A DNA stretch of 64,000 nucleotides, from contig JASANC010002281.1 of NCBI GenBank assembly GCA_030248135.1, forward strand, positions 1-64,000. The letters run 5' to 3'. The notes beneath the pieces are model-generated. The model was not told where the DNA came from. It saw only the letters and a program-made list of their open reading frames with translations, and did no database searches. The translations under genes and the position numbers were made by a program. Positions 45,901 to 56,739 of this stretch are shown piece by piece. Within the stretch, counting starts at the first letter, position 1; each line of letters starts with the position of its first letter. Source of the stretch: Theristus sp. LFF4_11 (Eukaryota; Nematoda; Chromadorea; Monhysterida; Xyalidae).

Positions 45901-48900
45901 ACACGCGCCAGTTTGCCTGTCAGTGCCAGACAGAAAAAACAGTCGCCATATGACAACATTGGCCAGCAAACTAGCTGGTGTGTTGGCGTTGTTTGGCGAA
46001 CTGCAAACACATCATCAAACAAGAGACTGTATAGCACTGAAAGCACATATTTCGAGGAGAAAAATCGATCATGACACGAAAAAAGTGCATAAGCTAAGGC
46101 AGAAAGGACGCGCTGATGAAAGTACAAGCTTTTGGTTCTATTGCAGTCTGCTGCCGCACCACTCTGCCTCGTGGCCTCGTCTGACTTTTCCACAGCGTAC
46201 CACGCACACGCTTGGATAATCAAAAATAATGCAAGCGCGTATGTTGTAGGTCACCAAAAACTGAAATGAGCGTTTTTTTCGATGCCGTTTTTCTGGAAAA
46301 AACTGGAACATGCCACGACTTGGTCGGCGTCGACACGAAAACCGTTTTTCTCGGTTTTATTTACTCCGAAACTTCAGTGTGACAGGCCGGAACTAGCTGT
46401 GCAGTTTTCATATGATGCCACGTTCGTGATGATTTTCACGAGGATTTCGCGTTTGAGTCGTTTGACTCGTCCTGGTTTGCGCTGTTTGGAACTCATTTCT
46501 CGGCATACCGTGTTTCTCTGCTTCTTTTTTTGGACGTGATTTTCATTACCGCACTGTGCCATTTGATGTTCTGTCTACCGAGTTTTTTATACTGAATATC
46601 TTTGACAAAAAAATATATAACCATGTATGACGTTTCGGTACAGAGCTGACATTTTCGATAAAACTCATATGATGAAAAAGATCAGATTTTTCTAACATAA
46701 TGAGAACATGCGAGTCTGATTTGAATGTGAGCTACGCAGACGAGGTCTAATATTTCTCGGGATAGATAAAGGTGGCTGGACAAAAAAATGTTCGGCATCG
46801 GCTGTCAGCTGCAGAATTACCATTTTTTTGCTCACCATGACAGAACGAATGATAATAAATTGAAATACTCGAACGCCGCCTTGCTTTTTGTGTTTTCATC
46901 AAAATCATGTTATGAGTTCGTTTTTTTTATTTTCTGCCAATCTTGTCCATCATAGCAAATTGGGCCGCTAGCAAAGTGGCTACACGTGCATAGTGGGGTG
47001 GTCTGATTCCTGAATGGCTGCACTAGCTTGATTTGCAACCAGCCAACTTATTGTACTGTAAGTTTGTTCAAACCTGTCATTTTTGTCGCAGAATGCAGCA
47101 AGCATGCGAAAGTTTGAATTACAGCGAGAATAACGAATGTATCGGGTTTGGTTGACAGTCAACACTCCATATCTGTGGCTAAATGGGTTGTCTTGTAACT
47201 CCGATCCTTCTTCGATTCTTCCACGCGAGCTCTGCGTTTTGCGAAAAAGTGACGGGTTTAAACAAACATACTGTACATCGCTCTAAAAACAGTTTCTTTT
47301 GGTTTAAATTTCGCTTCAGTGAAGCTCTCATGCTCAAATATTTTTTCCGTTCTCACTACACACATGCCAGAGTCGATTTGACAATATTTATTTTATTTCG
47401 TATTTCTGTGCTTCTGTTTGCGTTTGTTTGCCATATCAAATTATCGTCAAAAGAAATTCTATTTAAAAGGGAAAATCTGGAGGTAACATTTCGGAGGAAA
47501 CGGCTCATTGCGCATAATTGTGTGCAGACTGTAGACACGGTGTTTGTATCAACAAACCACCGAAAATTTGATTTTTTGTAAATGTGATGGGCTAAACGCA
47601 GTGCACTGATTGGTCCTCTCCAACACACTGACCAATGACGGTGTCTCTCAACAAAAACAATAGCACTGTCCAAAACAGATGATTACAAATCTCTTCCAAA
47701 CGAGCCCACACACGGGCAGTGAAGTATGATTTCATAAATAATTCCGTCTGAAAACCAAAAGGGTGTTCCAGACAGAGGCACATACAGCCAGCCTGATTTG
47801 GGCATTTATTATTAGCTTTCGTTGAACTGAAGTGGAAATGTGCTCGCAGAAAGCCATCGGACGCGTTTTGTTCTGTCTCCTCTGAGCCTTTTGCGGTGTC
47901 CAGTTTTGTTCATACGAACGAAACCTGACATCTGCATATGCGTGCTGTCACCTCGCTCGTATTTTTGCGCGTTTTCACTGTCACCGTCTGTGTGTACCAC
48001 CGTGTGTGGTGCCTCCATGTTTCGAACATGCATACGTACACACACATTCCAACATGACGTTCTATCTGCAAAAACCAAAGCTTTTCCATATCTTGCAAAA
48101 TACTCTGATTGTTTCGCTGAAACATGCTAACTACACTGTGTTACTTTGTGTTTTTGTTTTTTAGTACCGATGTATTCCGACACTGTTTTTCACAAAGTTC
48201 ACCCTCGCCTCGGTTTTGATGGCACTTTTGTTGAAAAAAGTATATTCACAATTGAAAAACATGTGAAGTCATTTTCCCAACAAAACACAGCAGCTCTTTC
48301 CAACATAACTGACCTTTTAAATTCAGCCTTTGCGTTCTGCCTCCTGTTTGTGTGTCCGTCCGTCCATTTATTATTTCCATGGGCTCTCGTATTCCAGCAA
48401 TATCCCACTGAATAGCGACGGAATTAACGTTGCGTGCCTTTAGTTCTCTGGTGTCCTCTCCTTCACCGTGTTAGCATGCTTTTGCGTCTTCAGCTTATTT
48501 TTTGGTTTTCCCAGCTGATAGCTTTAATGGAAAACAACACCACGTCTTCTGGTGTTCCACCCCATTTCTTCTAGTCTGACACCATGTGTCGAAGTTTCCA
48601 ATAGGCCTTGATTGGACCTTTTTTCTTTTTTTCGTCTTTTTGGAATCAATTTCAAGCGGCAAAAAGACAATCATATGAGCGTTTTGGACGTTTCAAAACG
48701 GGCATATCAGTTGTGTGGCGTTACTCACGGTGTTTGTTTTAAAATCATTCCGACTATGAGTGAATCGAGTCCCAAGCGAGTTACAAAAATGTCCAGTTCT
48801 TTGCAGTTGCTATATTTCAAACTCCAATTTTTACTACACGCAGCTAGCCGAAACATAGAACTTTACGATTTTCAAAACTGGGCACCACACCCTTTTTCGC

Positions 48901-49087
48901 TTGGTTCTGGCTGTTTCGCTTGACTCTAGTTTTTTGTTTTGTTGCACGTAAAATATTTCCTCATGGCTGTGTTTTTTTTTGGTTTTTTAAGTCGATCTTT
49001 TCACTAGTGTTTGAATTTTTTTAAATTTTCTGAAAATTGTCTGAAAACATCATCTGTATATTCAAGGCAGCACATGTATTGTAATTC
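42979..49087. other. Gene-poor region, no supported gene
   Basis: About 6 kb, AT-rich. Frames such as 45613-46074 (+) overlap antisense frames and show no domain or coherent splicing. A small palindrome with CTGATTGG/CCAATCAG occurs near 45250-45330. A fragment at 46965-47005 ('gtgcatagtgg', 'aaagtggcta') recalls the subterminal motif of the long inverted-repeat element. Confidence 0.4.
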
Positions 49088-49190
49088 TAAAGCGGCATTC
49101 ATGAAGCAGCATTTGGCGACGCGTAGCTGTGTGAAAACATAGCTACACTGTACTCGGTCATTAAATGTTGCTTCATGAATGCCCCTTAAC
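49088..49190. mobile_element. Short hairpin MITE, family H, copy 3
   Basis: Left 'taaagcggcattcatgaagc', right 'gcttcatgaatgcccctta', inner 'cgcgtagctgtgtg' versus 'catagctac'. Same family as 3880-3970 and 7059-7152, slightly longer in the loop. Confidence 0.85.
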
Positions 49191-52100
49191 GGTTGTTTTT
49201 GACGGGACGAGTTCTGACGCGAAGAACGCAACACTGTTGACTGAATCTTTCTGGCAAGCTCAGTCAGCCTTCTCTGTCGCACTTCGTTCTGAAAAGTATC
49301 TTTTTCTGAGCGAAAAACGTTTTCATATCTGTTTTCGCCAACCAGGAACTATAGACGTTTACAACTGGTTTACTATTGACACCGGGCGTCTCAAATGCCG
49401 CTGGTCCCGCCAATGTCAATGCCCAGAGTCGTCGCATGCATACAAAACGCGCCACTTGCGCAGAGCGCCCACCATTGTTGTTCTTCTCGTGTGTGTTCCG
49501 TCCATCTTCTTTGCAATAAGATAACTTTCATGACTTTGAAGTGAAAGCGAAACACAAAACACGTGTGACATTGTGGAAGAGCACTATGACCGCGCAGTGT
49601 GTAGCAGTAAAGCGTCCTGCGGATGCGTCAGAAAAATTCATGCTCTTCCATTCGCAAAACCATCTGAGCCGGCACACATGTTAGCTGCTGGAACCGCATG
49701 ACTGGGCGTGAGACAGAGGACAACCTGACGGGACGGGTGCAAGTGGCATGTGTTTTTTAGTTTTGCATTCACATTTCAGTTTTACGCTGTTTAGTATCAC
49801 GTTTGGCGTGTAGTTCTCTGCAGCCAAAGACTGCCACAGTGTCTTCTTTATAACCATCATGACTACAAGTAATACCTATTTTTCATGCCCTTATTTCCGC
49901 AGTTGAAAAATGAAACCATTGTGATAACTTTAGTTCCATTCAAGCATGATTCACGTGTATGATTTACTTTTTTTTGCAGCGCATTTTGCAGTTCGGGTTA
50001 TTTTCACTATTCTTTCACTTCGGTTTTTCTTCCTCCACCTACAATACTTGTCTGACATGTATTTTTGGAAGAATTTTCATTTTTCAGCGTTTCAAATTTA
50101 AAAAATTAAACAGTATTGCGATAACGTTCATAATCGCGCGTCTCGCATCTAGAGAGTGTGACGCCGAACCCCACCACAAAATCGGTGGGAGAGGGGGGAC
50201 ACACACGCAAAACGTTTTCACTGACCGAAAATGTTTTACTGGCGTTGCCGATATGACGCTGTCTACCGCTGCCATTACTTGTATTTCGCAATACTCCATG
50301 TTCTCGGCTATGAAAACTCCATTCGCTATCTATGCACGTTCACTGCTTATAATTTGTGCGCTTGGATGTGCGCATAAAAAGCACAACCATGACGTGACTC
50401 CCTCTGGAAAATTGACTGCACTGCCACAGTGTCACTGTTTTTACGATCACGTGCGCCGATATTGGCAGTGGCAGTTTTGCTACTGCGGAGAGCACATTCT
50501 AGCATTTATTACTAGCAGTAGCACTGTATGTAGCTTTAATTTTCTGCTGCGATAAAGATGAGCGCGCACAAAAAACGGTCTTGGCAGTCCGTCTGTTTGA
50601 GCAAACCGGCCAAAAACGCCAAAAAGCAACAGCTTTTCTAGCATAAATGCTAGCAGAAGTGAACTACTGCTGCTGTTTTTCTATCTGTGCATTGTAATGA
50701 TAAAGATGAGTACTTGTGCACGCAATAATAGTCACATGGTGCTGCGTAGACTGGACTGAAAAAAACGCGGCGACGACGACCAAAATGATTTTTTTTCAGA
50801 AAACTAATCTCCTTGCTTGCGGCACTGCGCCATCGCCATGCGTTTTCAATCTGGGTTCCAAGCAACAACAAAAAAAAACTTTTTTTCGAAGCTAGCTGGA
50901 TGACTGGGTCGATAGATTTTTTGGAAAGAGTAATTACTCCACCAGTTCATGCTTTCCAATCAGGACGATGAGCTGTGTGTGTGTGTGGCGTAAAGTCAGC
51001 TGAAAATAGACGCTTTCGTTGTTTCACAGTGGCCAGGCCTTTGTTTTCGTGCTTTTTTCACTTTGAATTCATCTGAGCGCAAGATACTTTCAGATTTTTC
51101 TGCTAGCGGTATTTATATATGTAAAATAAAGACTCAACGATAATTGCAACCTTTCCGGTGCGTTGTGGCGATGCCACATTCCCATTGGTTGCATTTAGAT
51201 TGCGCACGCTAATTGGTTGCACCAATCGTATGTGTACCCAAGCAGCAAGCGAGCGCCGAAGTTTATCGCTACTCGGCTCTCTCAATCATTCTTCAAACAA
51301 AGTGTCTCTCTCATGTGTTTTCATGTTTCATCCGGTTTTCCGGGAGTGACTCCCCGAAGAACTAATTTGATCCACCGTACCTAAAAAGTCGTATACGTTA
51401 AACATGAACACAGAATGTTGCAAATCCGTCAGTCTAAACGTGAATTCCGGCTCATGATACGGTGATTCAGTGCCAAGTACAAACTGTCACAAAAAAACCC
51501 GGCGTCAAAAACTGCGCAAAGTTGTCACTGTGGTGACAACTTTGGTTGTCACTGTGGTAACCAGTGTTGCACTTTCTCTCTCAGAAATCTTCGAGAAAAC
51601 TCTGGCCAAACCAACCTAATAGGGCAAATAAGTATTCCAGTTGTCTCTGCTTTTTATATCAAACAACTCAAATAAACCGTACGTTTAGTAGCGCACTGTT
51701 ACAATGTTTATCGCGCAGAAAAAAGTAAATTGGATTTGGAAAATTCGCTAAACCTGGTACGCACCCATGCGCACTCTGATCTGATCAGCATGCCAGGCCT
51801 GTTTCAGCGAAACACGGCGCCATGAAAAAGTGCACCAAAACAAACCGATTATTTTGCGCTATTTAGCTGCAGTGTGTTCACGCAAAACCACACACACGCC
51901 AAAGCCAGTCGAATGTTGTGTAGTTGCTGTTTTCCTTCCTTGCACTCGATGAAAAACAAAAACCAAATGCCAAAGCGAGTCAACCTTGGACTCAAAATGA
52001 AAGCAGCCGCGAAATGCCAACGTGTCGTGTGACGTCACGCCTAAACCAAACTGATTATTGACAAAACAAACCGAACCTAAAACTAAAAAAACGGCATGTG

Positions 52101-52205
52101 CATGTACTTTCAGCACCAATTGTTGAGTCATCGCATCGCACAAAGCACGCTACACTGTAGCGCAAAAAATAAATAAACAACAACAACAACAACAACAACA
52201 ATACT
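49191..52205. other. Gene-poor region, no supported gene
   Basis: No domain-bearing frame. Ends with a (CAA)n microsatellite (52178-52203) just before the ATG at 52206. May contain the promoter of the following gene. Confidence 0.4.
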
Positions 52206-52632
52206 ATGGAACCGAGCACATCTGCGCTTGCGCTCGCTGCATACCGCGGTCGAGGCCATAGTGATGAGCGGAATGCCGTGTCCGTCCATTCCGAACCGAA
52301 TTCAGTGCAATTACAACAACAACAACAATGCAAGCATCCGCAAAACGATCACGACGTCCACAACAAGCACAAGCATCAGTTCTCCTCCAATCTAATCGAT
52401 TCGCTCTCAACGGCGTCGTCATCGGTGATGGCCGATTCGACCGGCGACAAACTGAACTTCGACTTCGACTTTGACCTGCGCGCACTGCGCAAGGCGATCA
52501 AAAGCGCCGAACGCCTTGAGGAATCAGGATATCAGTCGGTGCTGGCGCGATCGCAGAACTCCACGTATGGCGTTGGCTGGCTGGTAGCGGACACGATCAG
52601 TCTGTCCTCGCAGAACAGTCAGGACGAGTGGG
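52206..52632 (+). CDS. First coding exon of an unrecognised gene
   Basis: Starts MEPSTSALALAAYRGRGHS and runs open 142 codons to a plausible donor TGGG|GTGCGT at 52633, phase 1. Composition is coding-like: Gln run (QLQQQQQ), His/Lys-rich stretch, then a Ser-rich stretch and an ordered-looking part with LNFDFDFDLRALRKAI and SAERLEESGYQSVL. The GC content and codon usage match the other genes here rather than the AT-rich surroundings. No following exon could be fixed in the next 9.7 kb. It might be the 5' exon of the RhoGEF gene at 62404, since the phase (1) would be compatible, but nothing else shows this. Function unknown. Confidence 0.6.
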
Positions 52633-54788
52633 GTGCGTCAGATTAGTATTTTTTCTTGTTTTCCGTTTTTGCAGAATTTTTTTGCGAAGAGGTTTTTTAT
52701 GGAATTTGTTTCACTGATGGTTAAGAACTCGGTTGCCGGATGAGACTGTGTGACTCAGTGGCCGATGTTTTTTCAGTAATAATGTTCGAATTGATTGGTT
52801 AGAGAGTGGTACATCAGACACTACTGGAAATGGCAGCATTGGTGGTTGTTTTTTTGTGCGTCAAACATTGTACAAATCACTTCAATCACTTCAGTCCAGT
52901 TCATTTCAATCAATCTTCCATGTTTAAAAAATGTTTTTACTGATTCAGGAAAAATTTGTTTAATTACATTGCGCTCATATTATTTGAGACGTTATTTCGA
53001 GATGTAGTAAGTAAATATAGTAAGTGCGCGCCCTACCGCATTCATTTATTCATATTCCCATTAAAACCAGCAGAATGATTGCTTGTCAATGAATTTTTGT
53101 CACCTTCTAGAGCACCGGCTTTCAAATTTACGAATGCCAAATTGCATTTTCTCTTTGACCAGCAAATGCAACAAGAAAGCGCCAAGCGCGAATGTTCAGA
53201 ATTGCATGAAATGTGTGCCACTGAAGGAAAATGCTTTGAGTTACTTGTGGTCGGCCACTGGTTTTAATGGAACTCAAAGGCAAGTGGGCTCTCCCTCAGG
53301 ACTCGCAGAATTTTGCACTCTTTGAGATATTATTCATTGGGGCACATTCTCTCCGACAAATGAGTTAGAATTTTGAAGTCTCTTTCCTTTTGGAATTCTG
53401 AAACTGAAAGGGAGTTAAATTTTTTTGGTCTTTAATTTTTTAAACCTGACCAACCAGTGTATGGATCGATCACCAACCAATTGAAGATTCAGCAAATGAT
53501 TGCACAACACAGCAAGTACTGAGAAGTCGGTGTGCTTTTTGAAGCTTTCAAAGACGATCAAATTCACAAACCAAAACAAAAAGACAACAAAAAAAGTGAC
53601 TGCAACCAGCAACCGCCAAAAGGCATAATATAATGCAATAAAATGCCATGTTGATCTAAGACTGTCCACAAATAATCCTCAGCAGATGTATTCTCAATTT
53701 TAGAAACATATCTTCAAATTGTTGCCAACAATGCGATACAGAACACAGCAATGATTGTTTATGCACTACGCAAGTGTGGACATATGAATTTTTCACCTAA
53801 TTATCAAACAGAATTAAGTGTGTCACCTTTGTGTTAATACCTGAAAAATTATGTGTGAAACCAAAAAAATGATAACAACCAGCTGCGTTTGGTTGTAGTA
53901 CACTGATTTGTAACCCGTTTCAAAAATTTCCCTGCAATTTTCAAATTGTCGAGCTGGTCTGTTTCTTGAAACAAAACATAAAAATCAACTAAATGTGAAA
54001 CACACAGTAAAAAATTGCACAAAATCGACAACTTTAAACCAATTTCACATCAGCGTCCCCAAATTTGACGGCTGACTGACAGTGACAATGATCCCGGCAA
54101 AAGTCAGTAGTGCCTGGATGATATAATACGCAAATAAAGAGGTCGTGAACGTGTCTGTGGTGTTGTTCCTAGTTTGAAGACTTTTTCTTGTTGTTGTTGG
54201 AAAAGTACGTCGGTTGTTTTGTTTATTTGTTTGCGTGTGAGATTCGCAAGTTCATTTTTTACATTGTGTCGCCGCTGACATAAAAGTAAAAATGTGAGTT
54301 TTTTTACAATTTTCGTCACTTTTCGCTCTTCAACAGCGACGGTGTTTTTTTCGCACATTGTCTATGTCGCCTTTCTTTTTTCCATTCTTTGTTAACGTTT
54401 TTTTGTCTATCTTTTTTACAATGCTGCGTGATTTAACTGTCAAATTGCACTATCGAGGTGCAGCCAATGGCCATACACCGTGAGGAGACAGCTCACGAAA
54501 TGTTTTTAGCTGTGGAATCTTCATTTTATAACACGCGTTCTGCGTTGCATGAAACGTTCCGTGAAATGCGAACGCTTAGCTGTCTTTTCACACGCATAAA
54601 AAAATTCCAGCTTTTTGTACAGATGTACTTTTTGTAGGTGCAGATGTGGATGCAGATGCAGGAAGGAACACATATTGATGCAGTTCAGAAAAATTGTCCA
54701 GATGCAAAAACACGGCTGTATTCACTCCGGTTAAAAGCCTTTTTTTTCTTCTGAAAATGTTTTCTGCGTCTAAATTTGCATCTGCAGT
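52633..54788. other. Intronic or intergenic, no supported exon
   Basis: AT-rich; a small Cys-containing frame at 53083-53325 lacks splice or start support. Possibly the first intron of the 52206 gene. Confidence 0.4.
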
Positions 54789-54945
54789 CGACCTAGGCAA
54801 TCCGCTGATTGGTTGGTGCTCACGTGATGCATGCTCTCTGTGCAGGCATTGCTGGGGGGGGGCGGAGTCTGTCCTGCACAGTAAGCATGCATCACGTAAT
54901 CAATAACCAATCAGCTGATTGCCTACAATTTAGAGTTCAACGGTA
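54789..54945. mobile_element. B-family MITE, copy 5
   Basis: 'gctgattggttggtgctcac' followed by 'gtgatgcatgctctctgtgc' faces 'cacagtaagcatgcatcacg' and 'aaccaatcagctgattgcct'. Outer ends degenerate ('cctaggcaatcc' / 'gcctacaatttag'). Confidence 0.8.
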
Positions 54946-55574
54946 CATCAGAATGTTTTGCGTGCGATGTACCCGACATGCTTGACGTGATAACATTTGG
55001 TAAAAAACAGTTTCAAAAAGAAGCAAGCTAAAAATTCGTGGTAATCCCAAAACAACAAAAAATTCCAGATATTCATGTTTTCCCACTGCCCACATAAAAC
55101 GTTTCGTTTTATTATCCCATTTGCTTTGCCCACTGATTTTGGAAAAAAGTACATGAACAATGTATAATATGCGCGGGTGGTTTTCGTGTAAATGCCATCG
55201 TTCTCTCATGCAATGTACAGAAGTTTTTTTCATTTTTTTGATGTCATGAATTATAAGCTTTTTTAAAAAATAAAAAAAACATATGTTTGTTAAGTTTGAC
55301 CTTGGCTCAGGTACATTTCAGAGTTCGTGAAGACGTTTATTCACAAAATAACATGTTACATGTACGTGCTGTTTAGTACACACTTATACCGCTTCGATTC
55401 GTTGTTTTTGCCGTTTCAGTGAATGTTTTGATCTTTTGATTTGTGCAACATTCACTAATCATGTGCTGCCGTTGATGAAATTTTTTTTTGCAATGCTCTA
55501 CACCGTGGCAACGCTAAAAAAGGAAAAAGGTTTCACGCCAAACCGCAGTTGAAGAAAACAATTACTTCACATCA
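54946..55574. other. No gene recognised
   Basis: AT-rich sequence without supported features. Confidence 0.4.
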
Positions 55575-55660
55575 CGGTGTGGGGTACCGATGTGCGCAGC
55601 CCTCAAAACCGGTGTGCAGGCCGCAAGAAATTTATGCGGCGGCACTGTTTCGACACGGGT

Positions 55661-55830
55661 TGAGGGCTGTGCACCACTTTGAGGGCTGTGCACCACTTTG
55701 AGGGCTGTGCACCACTTTGAGGGCTGTGCACCACTTTGAGGGCTGTGCACCACTTTGAGGGCTGTGCACCACTTTGAGGGCTGTGCACCACTTTGAGGGC
55801 TGTGCACCACTTTGAGGACTATGCACCATT
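55661..55830. repeat. 19-bp minisatellite
   Basis: Eight or nine tandem copies of GAGGGCTGTGCACCACTTT, nearly invariant except the last. GAGGGCTG also appears in the adjacent hairpin arm and, as GCAGCCCTC, in the TIR, so the array probably expanded from the element's own end sequence. Confidence 0.92.
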
Positions 55831-56033
55831 TGCAAGCAACGTGCAAGCAAATTGCATCCTAGAATGTTCAGTCAAAATGCAGAAATCGTACAAAATTGTT
55901 CATAAAAAACTGTATTTTGCGGTGTAGCTTTCATTTTTCTTCACTTCGAAAGTCCATTTCACAATTTTTCAATAAATATGCGCCTAAGATCAGAAAACTT
56001 TTGGTGTGAAACCATAAAAACAGCACAAAAAAG

Positions 56034-56161
56034 CGTCAGTTTTTGCTTTGTGGGCTGCGGACTGACACCGCGAGGGCTGGACACGCTTACCGGGCGAAAC
56101 CGCAAAAACAGTGTCCAGCCCTCGCGGTGTCAGTCCGCAGCCCACAAAGCAAAAACTGACG
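56034..56161. repeat. Perfect inverted repeat, 51-bp arms
   Basis: 56034-56084 is exactly complementary to 56111-56161 over 51 bp, with a 26-bp spacer (56085-56110) containing GCTTACCGGGCGAAACC. Any transcript would form a long, perfect double-stranded stem. The spacer and arm sequence are related to 12690-12790. Confidence 0.95.
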
Positions 56162-56348
56162 TATAACATCGTTTTTACGCATTTATGCGTGGCCACAAGC
56201 CAACCCAAGTACAAAAAAGCATTCTGAATGAATTTGGCCCTTTTTGCAGTTTGCAAGGCAGCCGGTGTAATGAAGCAAAGCTAGCAAAGCTTGTTCTTGC
56301 GGGCTGCACACCGGTTTTAAGGGCTGCGCAAATCAGTACCCCACACCG

Positions 56349-56739
56349 TCGCACGGGTACAGTTCACATAAATTTCACATAAATTTCTTGCACTACTTTT
56401 CTGCTTTGTTGAGTATTCGTATTCTCACTGTCACACTTATTTTGAGACTAATTACGCTATCATGCGGATGCGCGAGCGAGCGAAGCGAGCGGACAGCGCA
56501 TCACGCATTATATGGCTGAATATGGACCTGCGCGCGTTTTCAAAATTTAGTCGCTGTCCTGCAGCAACTAATATACGTGCTGCAAACTTGATACTGTGCA
56601 CACGTAGAGACCTGCCAAAGTTGCAAACTGTGCCGAAGAAAAATTTTCGCCAGACTTCTTTACGTACGTTCTAGACGCGAATTACCTATTCTGAAAAGTT
56701 GGTTACTTATTCTTCTGTCTCCTTTTTTTTTTCAGCTAT
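56349..56739. other. No gene recognised
   Basis: Short open frame at 56462-56674 is basic and without domain. The sequence 'gcgagcgagcgaagcgagcg' is low complexity. Confidence 0.4.

Larger units (their letters stand above)
55575..56348. mobile_element. Composite TIR element with minisatellite and hairpin
   Basis: Terminal inverted repeats of about 55 bp: 'cggtgtggggtaccgat' at the left and 'atcagtaccccacaccg' at the right, continuing inward through 'gcgcagccctcaaaaccggt' and its near complement, then 'gcaggccgcaagaa' against 'ttcttgcgggctgc'. Inside are a 19-bp minisatellite and a perfect 51-bp-arm hairpin. No coding capacity. The microsatellite frames seen on the minus strand are artefacts. 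Confidence 0.85.

Noticed and set aside
45613..46074. 153-codon open frame in the gene-poor region
   Set aside because: Overlapped by an equally long antisense frame, no domain, no splice signals and AT-rich codon use.
55562..55850. Repetitive protein on the minus strand (VVHSPQSGAQPSKWCTALK repeats)
   Set aside because: All three frames stay open because the 19-bp unit has no stop; it is a minisatellite within a transposon.
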